Positions 1 to 22,225 of a stretch of DNA of 64,000 bases are shown piece by piece. The first letter of the stretch is position 1. Each line of letters begins with the position of its first letter. Under the pieces are notes generated by a model that worked only from the letters and a program-made list of their open reading frames with translations, had not been told where the DNA came from and did not search any database. The position numbers and the translations under genes are program-made. Origin of the DNA: Strigops habroptila (Eukaryota > Chordata > Aves > Psittaciformes > Psittacidae); assembly GCF_004027225.2 (NCBI RefSeq), contig NC_044289.2:11387761-11451760 (forward strand), read 5' to 3'.

Positions 1-710
1 TGAGACAGTGAAAAGCACAGCTAAGGGCATGCACATGGCAGGGATCGAGCCAAAGAGCCTCTCTTGGACATATGGGTGCTACTTCCAGTGCAAACTTGGA
101 GAGCGTTTAGCAAGTGAAATGCCAATGAACATATTTTGCTTGGCTTGTGTGTACCCAAGCCTGGGAGAATTTGGCCCTAATGGTAAGCAAACACTTTGAG
201 TCCCTTTGGGATGCTGCCCAGATCCAGGCTGTCATCTCAAGTGCTCTGAAGGTCTCCAAGACATACCCGCTCCTTTCTCCACTTGGTGCCTTCACGGCTT
301 CTAAACTGGAATCGATTTAGGTGCCTCTGCCCCGGGAGGAGAGGGGCTGGTATCCTGGGTTTGCTTTTTCCTCCCTATCAGGAAACCCATGCTGGGAGGA
401 GGTTCCCTCTCATGCCTGTGTCTCCTGCTGAGGTCAGAGGGGTGACAAGACCTGAGCTGGGCTGTGTCAAAGCTGAGGACATGCCCGGAGCAAGTGGCAG
501 CAGACCCACCATGCTGAGGCCGGGCTCAAGCTCCTGCTCCCCTGGGCAGCACTGGGAATTTGAGGTCCCATGCCTGGGGAGACCCTCCATCCTCCTGGGA
601 ATGTCTTCAAAGAAGAGGCATCGAGTCCCCCCACCTCAAGCAGCAAGGGCTTCACTGCACTTCACTAAGCTTCTCCCTCCTCCAGTCACTCCACACCAGC
701 CAGGGCTCAC
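1..710. other. Non-coding stretch downstream of the signal-peptide exon (probable MATN4 intron)
   Basis: This stretch starts with the minus-strand donor GTGAGC that follows the signal-peptide exon, and it reaches the window edge. No reading frame here resembles a von Willebrand A domain, which should be the next coding part of a matrilin. The rest of the gene is therefore presumably beyond the left edge. No repeats were recognised. Confidence 0.4.
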
Positions 711-817
711 CTGCAGGTTTTGGTCTGGCTTCCACCATCGTCAGGAGAAGCAGAAGGAGCGGGATGATGGGCAGGAGCTTCATCATGCTCTGTGAGACCA
801 CAGGCTGCGGGGACTCA
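711..817 (-). CDS. MATN4: Signal-peptide exon, probable first coding exon of matrilin-4 (partial gene)
   Basis: Read on the minus strand, an acceptor with a good pyrimidine tract (ending TTCTCCCTGCAG) is followed by about 31 nt of 5' UTR. An ATG at 786 opens 25 codons and one extra base, then a clean donor GTGAGC at 710. The peptide begins MMKLLPIIP, continues with a run of six leucines and ends TMVEARPKPA: a classic secretory signal with likely cleavage after VEA. A phase-1 signal-peptide exon suits a secreted modular protein. The identity rests on gene order: in human, MATN4 lies on the opposite strand just upstream of RBPJL, as here. Matrilin-4 is an extracellular matrix protein with two von Willebrand A domains, EGF repeats and a coiled coil. 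None of these is in the window, so another secreted protein is possible. The acceptor before the ATG implies at least one upstream non-coding exon. Confidence 0.45.
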
Positions 818-2217
818 CTGCAGGGAGAAGACAATGTGCAATCAGTGCTGAGGATGGGCCAAGCCACAGGGTGACATTCACCTGCAGTGGGTGTCCCCAG
901 ACAGTGCCAAAAACCCTGAGCAGCAGCAGCAGTTTTGACAGATCCATCCCCAAATGTCTCTGGACCCACGTGGGATTTTTCCCATTTAAGGACTGGCAGT
1001 CTCAGCACAGCTAAATTTCATTACAGCAGCAACACTCTGCCAAAGGGTCTGATTTTCTGCTCTGGGTGGAGCTGGCCAAGCCTTATTTTCACTTGCAAAC
1101 CAGGCGGATGGGATGTTCAGCCAAATACTTTTTCACTGGCGGAGCGGCTGCTCTCCGCAGCCAGCCGGAGAGTGAGAAAGCTGCACCCGGGGATGCAGAG
1201 CACCTCCTGAAGCTCCCTCTGCACAGGAAGAGAAGCCCCCAGAGGAAACACCAGCACAGACAAAACCTGCTCAGAAGTGTCTCAAAGTCACTGGCAAAGA
1301 CCATTTTTCCAAGCAGCTCCATAAATCTGTTCTCTGCCTTTTTCCAAACTACCTCTGGAGAGCAGAAGCCTCTGCAGGCACAGGGTGTAACGGTGCCTGT
1401 GCAGATGGGCTTGCACCCATTCCCCCTGGGCAGGGTGTTGGGTGAAGCACTGCTGCTCTCCTTCACATCACCTCAGGGGACCCCACCATTGTCACCAATG
1501 CTTTGCAGCTCTCCCCATCCTTCTCGCTTTTCTGAGGGATGCTCTGCACCCCAACAGTGTTTGAGATGGGACAACTGAGGGAAAAGATGTTTAAACCAGT
1601 TACCCAAAACCTCAGCTTGTCATTTGTCTCCCTCTGTGGCCACCTCTGTGTTGCCTTTCCCTGCCTTTGCGCAGCTCCTGCAGGGACATGGATTTATTTG
1701 GCTTATTTTTATCACTTTTATCCAGCCCTGGTTGGAAACTCAAGGAGCTGCGGGGTGGAAGTGCCACAGGTAATGCAGCTTCCCCGGGGATACACCAGCA
1801 CCATTACTGGGCATAGATACTAGAAGGGTGCTTTAAAAAAGAAAAAAAAAAGCATACGGAAATTCATTTTATCAGTAGTTATCAGCTGTATTTATTTAGC
1901 CTCAGGAGGTCTCAGTTGTAATTCATCACCAGGGTTGCCATTTAATTGCTCAGTGGTTACGTGCAGCCCTGAACCTCATGTATTTGATAGCAGGGACACC
2001 CATAATAGGTTTCACAGCTGCATCTTAAAATTGTCTCCAGACTCAGCATTCACACCTGAAAAATGATATTGAAGAATAAGAAGGACAGGAAAGGGCTATA
2101 GGAGGAAACTGGGATCCAGAAGCCTCGAAGTGAGAAACTCGGCCTTTTCCCAGAGAGTGCGAGCACCCAGCCCGGGACGTGGCGGCTCCTGCAGAGCTGT
2201 CAATTGAGAGACCAGTT

Positions 2218-2259
2218 GGGATCACTCTGGTGAGATCACTCCAGTGGGATCACTCCAGG
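2218..2259. repeat. Three-copy 14-bp tandem repeat
   Basis: Three adjacent, slightly diverged copies of a unit close to GGGATCACTCCAGT lie end to end. The copies differ at one or two bases. There is no coding context. Confidence 0.7.
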
Positions 2260-4044
2260 TTCCAGAGATGAGGGGAGGCTGCAGCCCAACAGGCATTTTC
2301 TAGGAAGCCACAAGGCTTTGTGGCCAGGAGTGCTTGGGTGTCTGTGCACCCTCACAAGAGCACCGTGTGCAAGCAGAGGAGCAAACAGCCCCTCCTATCT
2401 CAGCTTTGTTTCCCTATTTAGCAGATTGGTTTTCTAGCAATTTTTTTGTGGGGAGAAAGCACTCACTAACCACTAAATATTCTGGGGACAGTTATGCCAC
2501 CTATAACGTTTCTACAGCACTCTGCTCTCCAAGCCTCCTTGCAGTAGCAGGCTGGTATGGAGCCTGCATCTCATAGCATCCAGATAGCTTCAAAACCAGC
2601 CAGAGACAGGAATGAGGTTTTGGGCCAGAAACCAAGGAGAAAACCAGTTCAAGACTGATCTATTTTTAACAGCATCTCAGCTTTGGATGAAATCTTGGCA
2701 ATCCTCACGGCTGGAGGGGCTGATGCTGCCGGGACAGGGCAGGGCAGCTCAGCCATGCACCCAGCACCAGTCCTGGCAGCAGAGACCCAGGCTGGGACAG
2801 CACCCTGGTCCCCAGTTCAATATAAGGCACAGCCCTGCCCCAGCAGCAAGGCTGGTGGGGATGGGGAAGCAAAAGCAAAGGGACAGATGCCCCCAAGTAT
2901 CTCTCCCACCATCCTGCACCAGACATCTTCCCTGCTACCCACTGTCCTCACTTCCCCTGCACTTGCACCCCCATGGAGGCATTCCCCCACCCAAAAGGCT
3001 CCCACACTTCCCCCCCTGAACCTCCTGCTACCACGCAGGAGCAGGAGGGAGATGGGTGGGAAGCAACCGGCTGGCGGGCAGGTGCTGCAAGCAAGGCAAA
3101 CACAGCGCCGGCTGCAGCACCAGAGACCTTGAGATAACACTGAGCTATAAAGGCAAAAAGGTCCAGGCAGGGCGAGCACTGCCCCAGCAGGGCTGGCTCA
3201 GCCAAACGCAAGCCGAGAGGGACACGTGGATCATCTCCTGACCTTTCTGAGCAACACAAGGGGAAAACCAGCCATTGCTTGTCCCTGCTGAAGGAGATGC
3301 TCAGTTCATGGTGCAAACAGGGTGACCAAGGGAAGAGCCACATAAAGCATCAGCAATGACCCCAGCCTGCTCTTGACTCTCCTCGTGATCTCAGACAAGG
3401 AGGACATGGAGATGAATCCCCAGAGGCAAACAGGTAAGCCAGCATGCCTTCCCCAGCACCCTCCTCAGGGCACCTCCAGTACTGTCCCCAGGGCGCTTGC
3501 ATCTCTCCCGGCTCCACCACTTGTCCGTCTGCTCTCCCTGCCAAGTGCTGAGTCTCAGGAAAAACAGCCGCTTCGGGTTTCAGCGTGGCCTCCTTGGCAG
3601 CTCCCTCCTGGCTACAGGTTAATAGAAATGCTCTGAATATTCCCATTCTGGTTCATCCATGCAGGTCGCACTGGGTGCATCCTCCCTTGGGCACGCCCAA
3701 AGGACAGGGCATGGCAGGGAGCAGCTCCCTACCCTCCTTGTTGTTACAGGGGTGGGAGCTTTATAGATTGAATCATAGAGGGGACGAAGCAGATGAGGAA
3801 AGAAGGAGTGAAAGGCTCAGGAGGTGGCAGTGCATTCACAGCCCAGGAAAAGCCCTAACCATAGTGTCATTGGGGTAAAGCAGGTTGTGGACCACGGCTA
3901 CGGAGTCATAAGCCAGGTCTCAGGTACAAGATTTCATATATTTGGGCACATCAGCCTTTAGCTGAGAATTCTGTTAATGGCAAAATCCACACGCCTCCAG
4001 CCACAGGTCCTGCCCTGGGCTTGACAGACCTATGGCACACTCAG

Positions 4045-4063
4045 AGCAGCAGCAGCAGCAGCA
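4045..4063 (+). repeat. Short (AGC)n microsatellite
   Basis: An uninterrupted run of about six AGC/CAG triplets in non-coding DNA. It is too short to be more than a minor microsatellite. Confidence 0.7.
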
Positions 4064-7000
4064 GCTCTGCCGTGGCTCCAGACCCCACGAGAAGCAGGAC
4101 AAGGGATCACCATGCATTGCAAGGAGTGAGGAACAGTCAGAAGCCTCTGACCAAGCACGCTGTTACCCAACACGCCAAAGCCGGAGGGCTGTCCATGCAG
4201 CATGCCCTTGCATGGGAGGAGGCACGCGCAGCAAGCCTGGGCATGCATGGCAGGGGTGCATGGCACTGATGCCACCTCTGCTACCAGCTAATAACACTTA
4301 TTTCTGTGCTGGAAACCTTGGCGGATGGTAGAGCAGCCCTAGGTGTGATGTTCCTGAGACTCACCCACCTCGCCTTGCCTCTCCATGTACCCTGTTTTGT
4401 TCTGCAGGGCTTTTCTATGTGCAGGCCCAACCAGACATTTTTGGCAGGTCATAATTCAACTCCCGCATCACTGTTATTTGATGAAGTGTCAAAAAAAAGC
4501 CACAAATTGGCTCAGAAGCCTGGACACAGACTTCTTGTGTTTAGGACACCAGAGTCCTGTCAGGACAACAGCAGAAAGACAGCAAGAGCTGGCCTCAGGC
4601 TGGAGAATAGGGAGTCAAATTTTCACGTCCTCAGCAGGACAGGTCATCCTTCAAGTCCATGCCCAAGAGAGAGGCTGCCCCAAAAGTGCATGGGGAACCA
4701 AGAGAGGATGACAGAAACATGTCTTGCCCCAGGCACAGGCGACAATGAAGCAACCAGAGCTACTTGGAGAGATGCAAACAACTTACATCAACCTGGAGGC
4801 ACTTCCTGATACCTGATTTTGCTTTGCAAACCCCGATGGACTGCTGCCACGTTGTCCATATACTTGCATGACCCTCAAGCCATGTGAATGGATGAGGCCC
4901 GCGACAGCCCCACAGATCCACCCTCTCCTGGAGGGTTGCCCAAAGGTTGGTTTGCTCCAGCACAACCCACAATCTCAAGGTGCTCCCTGCCTGCAGGTGC
5001 ACAGCTCTCAGCAGTGCCTCTGCTGCCCATGAGATGGATTAAGTGCCATTTTACAGGCAGCATTGACCTTGCAGTCAATCACAGTTTCACCATCTCAGTG
5101 CTCATCCTCCACAGCAGCTGGGTGATGAGTTGCAAATCCCACAAGAGCAATGACAGCAATGCAGTTTTCAGAGCAAGGAAAAGTCAGGGAGCACACACAC
5201 TCCGAGACCAGGGAAATGGCATGAATTTCCAGCCCAAAATGTTTTTCTCCCGCATTTTAAGGACTGATGTGTCCTTGGTTCTTCCCAAACACACGTGTGG
5301 GAGAACAAGAGCAGACTCTTTCCAGGACATTGCAGTACTCTCTGGTTACAATGCTACGGCAGCTTTACTGGGCCAAGTGCCACCTGGAAGGACACGTTGT
5401 TTGAAAATTAAGGTTGTATTTCTCAAACAGCACATCATGGCTCCAAACCCAACAGGAGTGAATCGGCAGGAGTGCTGTAACAGGAAAACCTTGCTGGATG
5501 TAGAAAGGACTGCTCTTTCTCTCTCTTTGCACCTCCTCCAAAAGCCAATTCCCTGTTTTATGGGCCCCACTCCTGCACTCACTAGGATTAGCATGTTCAC
5601 AGGAAGGGCAGGAAGAAGACAGGTTTCTTGTCCAGGTCTATTTGCAGGCTGAGTGACAGACATCTTTGTCTCACAGCTCATGGACCTAACATCATACAAG
5701 TCCCGACTAACTTACACTATGAGATGAAATCTGAAGTCCTCTTGGGAAAGAAATGCTGGGTGCAGCAATGGACAGAGCTTTAGGTGTTCTCCACGACAGC
5801 ACATGGCGTCTTTCTCTGCCCTCAGTCTATCTCTAAAAGACCCCTCAGTGCTCTGCAACTCAGCTAGGAGGAAAGCCTCTTGCCCAGACACCCTCTGCAC
5901 TGAAACACACTGTACTTGGGCTGCTGTGGCCACGGCTGGCAAGAATAAATGCCATATTCATTTGCAAATTAAACACGGCCTTTTGAAGCACATGTATAGT
6001 CAGCCAATTTCCCTTGTTCAACTAATCGTGTCAAGAGATGGTTCCTGTTTCAGGACTGCCAGTGGCATTTCTCTGTTCCTCTCTGTCCTACTCCAGACCT
6101 TTGGCTGCACGTGTCCCCTGAGCTGCATGACACACAAACTCACCCTGCTCCTAACTGGTATCTTAAGCAAAACTGGAGGGATCTTGGAATACCGAGATTT
6201 TGATGAAGAGCGGTCAACAGGGGAAAGACCCACCTTTACTGGCTCTCTTCAAAAAGCAAATAATGTTTTTCTGCAAACAGGCCCCTGGAGGACAGCTGAA
6301 CAGGGCCAAGAGACTTCAAACTTTGGAGGGAATGAGGTCTGGGCCATCCAGAAGCTGAGGCAGCATTCCGTTGCCCAAGTACTTCTTCTGGGAAGAAGGT
6401 GTTAGAGAGCACTTTCTTTTCCCCCCCTAGAAATATGCATATTTAACCACAAAGGAAAGAGAAATGGCCCAGAGCAGCTCCTGGGCTGGTGCAGTTTATC
6501 AGCTGAGCTCCTCATGCAGCAGAGCTTGTACCTCTAAGCAATAAGATTGATACTTACCAGCAGGATGTCCATTTCCCAAATCCACTGGGACCAATATCCC
6601 CAGCTGACCTCCGGAAGCTTACATGGCACAGACAACCACAGAACGCCTGCTATTTCAGCCTCGCAACCATAGATTCATTGCCTGACCTCCTTCTCTAAAT
6701 CTTTATATCATATTTCTCACTCTGGAGACGTGACTCAATGTGTTGGCATAAGAAAACACGCCAGGAGGATATTCTTGTGCCTCTCCCTTTTATCCTACCC
6801 ATCCTGCTATGTGTTCAATTGAAATAGCAGAAAGTGAGAAGCATCTGGTGGCTGCAGAAAAGCACGCAGAGACTTTTCTGCCCTCTTCAAGACAGAAAAG
6901 CAAGCTGGTTGAATTCTTTGGCTAGATGCTTTTCACAGGAAGAACCGCAGAGGTAACATGGGAAACTGCTCCTACCTAACTTCACTGCTGCCACGTCCCT

Positions 7001-8399
7001 CTGACAGCAAAACAGCCAGAGAACTGCTGTTGCAGGACTGGGATGCTGTCACCCCATAGGAGATGCACCAGAGAAGAACTTCCACCAGCATCGCAATGGG
7101 CTGTGGCCTCACTTCTACCCATGCTGAAGAGCTGGTGCCTTGGGGACCTTTGTGCCTTGGCATCTGTGCATCACCCTGGCCTTGTCAGCATGCTTAGACA
7201 CTGCATGGAACCCTTCTGCAAGACTTCCAAGGGGACTTAAAGCAGCATTTGTGGCCATGGCTGAGGACCTCTGCTGTTAACAGATATGCTCCTACCGATT
7301 CTTGCCTTAGACCATGGACTCCTACGGGTCCGCAGACTACAACTCAAAGGCTCCTGAACTTGCATGTTGGCAAACAACCAGTGAAGCAGCATGACACAGC
7401 CCAGAGACAGGAAGGCTGAAGTCTGGAGAGGAACCAAGAGTCTGGCACCTCTCAGCAAGAGGCCACAGCTGATCCTGATAGATTTCCTTGATAGGCACCA
7501 GAAGGACCAGGTTAGCAATGGATTCATGTGTGCAACCAAGGGCTTGCAAGGTAAAAGATCAGGTATTTGCAGACAAAGATGCAGGCAAATGCAGAAAGTT
7601 CCTAGGGAAGAGGGATCCAGCCTCCAGTAACAAACACCAGGAAGGACACGCTGCCTGAGAACCAGAAAAGCTTCCAGACACAGGATCAAGCACTGCAGCC
7701 CAGGGGCATCCCACATGGAAACACTGCCATAGCTGTGCATCGGCCTGTGGAGTCTCGTGAGCACGTGCCAACACTCTCCTTTGCTTTAACAAGGATGGTT
7801 TTAAACCCTTTATATTTAGCCAGGACGGGAAAGGGAACTAAAGGTTCCTAAGTGCTAAAAAATTTACTTCATATCTAGAGGTAGATCTGTGCTGCATGTA
7901 TCTACTGAGGGGCGACCCTTGCTAGCCTGCAGCAGGTAACAGAAAGCACAAAGTCCAGATCTCTGTGCCAGGCTGCTCAATGGAACCCTTATGGCAGCTG
8001 TGTGAGCTCCCTCCCAGTGGAGCCCAAGTGATCAATTTGCTCCTGTTTGGGCCCAAAGTGGAGCAAACACGGTTACTGAGAGGTAATGACAAGTGGCAGG
8101 AGCTGCTCAGGCTCCTGGCATGGCTAGAGGAGACGCGTGGGACATCTGGCACAGGAGGGACTGACTGGTTTGGGGCAGTAGCTGGTTTTTATGAGTTTCT
8201 TTATAAGCAATTTTGCGGTTTTTTTCCCCCCTGTGTTTTTTCTAGGTCCCGTTTCTTCACTCATGGATTGTCTGCAATTCCCATGTGCGTGTAGATACAA
8301 ACGCTACTTCTAACACTACTTATTTCCCCCTCCGTGTTTCAGCCCTATTCATGGAGCATTTGTAAATGGCATTTTATGAGCACGGCAGGCACAGGGCTC

Positions 8400-8460
8400 C
8401 ACAGTGAACAAAGGGGCCCCTATTGGAAACTTTAAAGATGTTTAAACAAAGGCTTCTCTT
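8400..8460. promoter_or_regulatory. Candidate SOX/FOX motif cluster
   Basis: Two identical SOX-type motifs AACAAAGG lie 38 bp apart at 8407-8414 and 8445-8452. Between them is an ATTGG (reverse CCAAT) box, and the second overlaps the palindrome TGTTTAAACA (8439-8448), which resembles a paired forkhead site. The cluster sits within a more AT-balanced segment that contrasts with its GC-rich surroundings. Matrilin genes are known SOX9 targets in cartilage, so an enhancer for MATN4 is a reasonable guess. Nothing in the sequence proves activity. Confidence 0.3.
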
Positions 8461-9779
8461 GAAAACCTTTAACCCCTAATGCCAACCTCAAGGGAAATGC
8501 TATGTTATGAGCAATCGGAGCACAAACATCTTCTGTGACCGCGGAGTGCCTACAACAGGCTGCCTTGTTGGATACGTCTTTTATTTGCTACTGTCGCCAG
8601 CAAGGGCAGCTTGTACTAATCAAGTAGAATTTCTTTAGTTCTTCAAGAAATAATGAAATTACAACTTCCCCAAAAAAATCAACAACAGCTTTTTTTCCAG
8701 GGGGATGCAGCAATTCGCTGCCCGCTTTGATGGAAAGTGTTGGTTTACTACAAACACCAAGAACTCTTTCACACTTTCCAGATGGGAATTTGTATTTCGG
8801 ATGAGGCCCGACTTATCCATATCCTGGTGGCAAATATCAGGGCTGAGGTCTGAGAGCAGATTTCCCCCCACACACACTTTTTGCCGGTATCAAATGCCGA
8901 TCTAATGAATCCTTGCAGAGACCACAAGAATCTGCTTGTGAAAAGCAGTTTCTACTTGTTAATGAGAACCTGCACGCTCACTGCCTGTGATTAATTGCTC
9001 CTGTGCTTGGAGCAATTTACTATCAAATCTTTACTATCAAGAGATGCTACAGAGAGCCCCACAGGGACCTCATTGTGTGTCTGCTCAGCTCCACTTATCT
9101 CGGACGGCTGCGTGTGAGCACAAATACGATGACTGCAGAATAATATGATTTTCCAAACAAGTTTTCCCATGTAATTGCTTGGAACAAAAGTGCCCAAAGC
9201 TAATTTTTCCCTGTGAGATCGTTGGAATTACAAGCCAAAGGTAGGTGATTGCTTGTGCAAACATATTTACGAGTATGCACAGACCCAATTTTCCAGTCGT
9301 GCAGAAACAGCGCATAACAAACCGAGGGCACTCTTTCAAGCTTATCTTCCTGCAGGATCTCATCTCCTATGGCTCAGTTCGCCTTGCCCAGGTGTACCAG
9401 ACCTTATTATTCTCTGCTAAAAGAGATCCTCAGTTGCATAAGCAGGAACCTGCCCAACAGCTAGGCAAAAGGTGAGCGGAGCAGGGAGACAGCAAAGAGT
9501 TTACATCCTCTACACTGGCCCCATGCTCAGAGCAGGGTATGATTAGAGCCAAGTACCGGGATCTCCTGCTCCCACCGAAACATACCCCCAGCCCAGTTCA
9601 CTTGGGGCTCCGTGGCACACACTGACAAGGGGTCAGGGGGCTCCAGCCCCAGCTTTGGAGGAAAAATCCATATCAAATGCTCTACTTTCCCCCCTACCCC
9701 GGTTTTGCTCGCTACTCTTCACTCCCAGGACCACCAGCCCCACTCCAAGGACAAGTCCCCCCAGAGGCTGCCAATCCCC

Positions 9780-10300
9780 GCGGCAGTGCTCAGCGCTGCG
9801 CACTGGGACGGGACAAGACGGGGCCACCCTCACCCTCCTCCTCCTCCTCTTCTTCTTCCCTCCCCGCAGGGCCGGCAGCACCCGCGGAGCCCCTCACTCA
9901 CCCGTGCCGGCCGCGGAGCCGCTCCCCGCCGCGCTGCTGGGTGAGGTACGGCGGGCGCGGTGCGGGGCGCGGAGCTGCGCGGTTCGGAGCGCGGCGGCAG
10001 CAGCGGTGGGAAGCGGCGCGGCCCCGCGCGGCATTTAACGGGGCGGGGGGAGCGGGGGGGGGAGCGGGGGGGGGGCGGCGGGGCGGGCCCCGGGGCTGCG
10101 CTGGGGAGGTGTGTGGAGGGGGGTGTCGGTTCAGCCGCCTGCCCCGGCGGGGGAGGTCCCGCGGGCGAGCGGAGCTGCGCGCAGGTGGAAGCGGCAACCG
10201 GCGGAGCTGCGCGGCGGGACCGGCACGGAGCTGAGCACGGGCGGGTTACTGACAGCCCGTGCGGCGGGAGCTTAGCGGCCAGCGAGAGCCTCGCTTTACC
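9780..10300. promoter_or_regulatory. CpG island, candidate promoter of MATN4 and/or RBPJL
   Basis: Dense GC and CpG begin near 9780, peak at 9900-10250 and stop abruptly at a T-rich tract. On the minus strand, a strong donor GTGAGTGAG at 9901 could end a non-coding first exon that splices to the acceptor at 818, giving MATN4. On the plus strand, a polypyrimidine-CAG acceptor-like site at about 9869 and a GTGAGG donor-like site at about 9941 bracket about 70 nt, so a plus-strand transcript is also possible. RBPJL is the next plus-strand gene, 5.7 kb away. In human, the 5' ends of MATN4 and RBPJL lie close together on opposite strands. The direction of transcription here is inferred. Confidence 0.5.
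10038..10092 (+). other. Poly-G run with strong G-quadruplex potential
   Basis: Within the CpG island the plus strand has a chain of at least six closely spaced G runs, several of eight or more, separated by C, AGC or CGGC. This easily satisfies the pattern of four G3 runs with short loops. Such a tract is also prone to sequencing and assembly error, so its exact length should not be trusted. Confidence 0.7.
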
Positions 10301-10309
10301 GGCTTTATC

Positions 10310-10572
10310 TCTTCTTTCCCCTCCTCCTTTATCTTTCCTTTAATTTTTTAATTTTTTCTTTTATTTTCCTTTATTTTCTTCCCCCCCCCTTATGTTCTTT
10401 TTTGTTTCCTTTATTTTCATTTTTCCTTTATTTTTTCTTTATTTTCTTTTTCTTTAATTTATTTTTTCTTTATTCTCTTTTTTCTTTATTTTTTCTTAAT
10501 TTTCTTTTTTTCCCCCTTTATTTTCATTTTTCTTTTTCTTTCTTTTTACTTCTTTCTTTCCTCTTTCCCTCC
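10310..10572 (+). repeat. T-rich low-complexity tract, approximate TTTATTTTC repeats
   Basis: About 260 bp are almost entirely T and C with scattered A, built from irregular units such as TTTATTTTC and TTTTTCTTT. It directly follows the CpG island. It is simple sequence with no coding meaning; the T-rich frame across it is an artefact. Confidence 0.85.
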
Positions 10573-22000
<11,428 letters not shown>

Positions 22001-22225
22001 CAAGCTGCGCAGGCAGAGGATTGGCCTGGGGAAAGGGGAAGCAGCCCTGAGCCATGCTGGGGTTCCCCATCCAGGGCTCAGGGTGGCCCCACCGGAGGGT
22101 CCTCCCCATGCATCAAATACCTGCCATGTTCCTGTGATTTGTTGACTTGTTTCTTCTTCATGGCAGCATCTCACCCTGCAGAAATCTCACATGAGAGCAT
22201 CAATAAATCAGGCTTGAAGGACTCT
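22001..22225 (+). other. RBPJL: RBPJL 3' UTR with polyadenylation signal
   Basis: The 3' UTR is short. A canonical AATAAA lies at 22202-22207, about 200 nt after the stop codon, so cleavage is expected near 22220-22230. Confidence 0.7.

Larger units (their letters stand above)
818..9780. other. Long non-coding stretch, probable 5' intron of MATN4 or intergenic
   Basis: No exon with coherent splice sites and a recognisable protein was found here on either strand, although several chance open frames exist (for example 4888-5652 plus and 5803-6405 plus). The stretch holds a small tandem repeat at 2218-2259, a short AGC run near 4045-4063, and a less GC-rich segment at about 8330-9300 that looks like conserved regulatory DNA because of its density of transcription-factor-like motifs. 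No CR1 copy was seen. Confidence 0.5.

Noticed and set aside
3770-3785. Possible CR1 tail (GAATCATAGAGG)
   Set aside because: Too short, with no adjoining CR1 sequence.
4888-5652. Plus-strand open frame of 254 codons
   Set aside because: No motif, no neighbouring exon and no coding-like composition; it fits a chance frame in an intron or intergenic DNA.
9871-9940. Possible RBPJL first exon in the CpG island (frame with PAEPLTHP, faintly like mammalian PPNPLTHL)
   Set aside because: Low-complexity Pro/Ala-rich translation of a CpG island; no start codon in a good position. Kept only as a splice-site observation.
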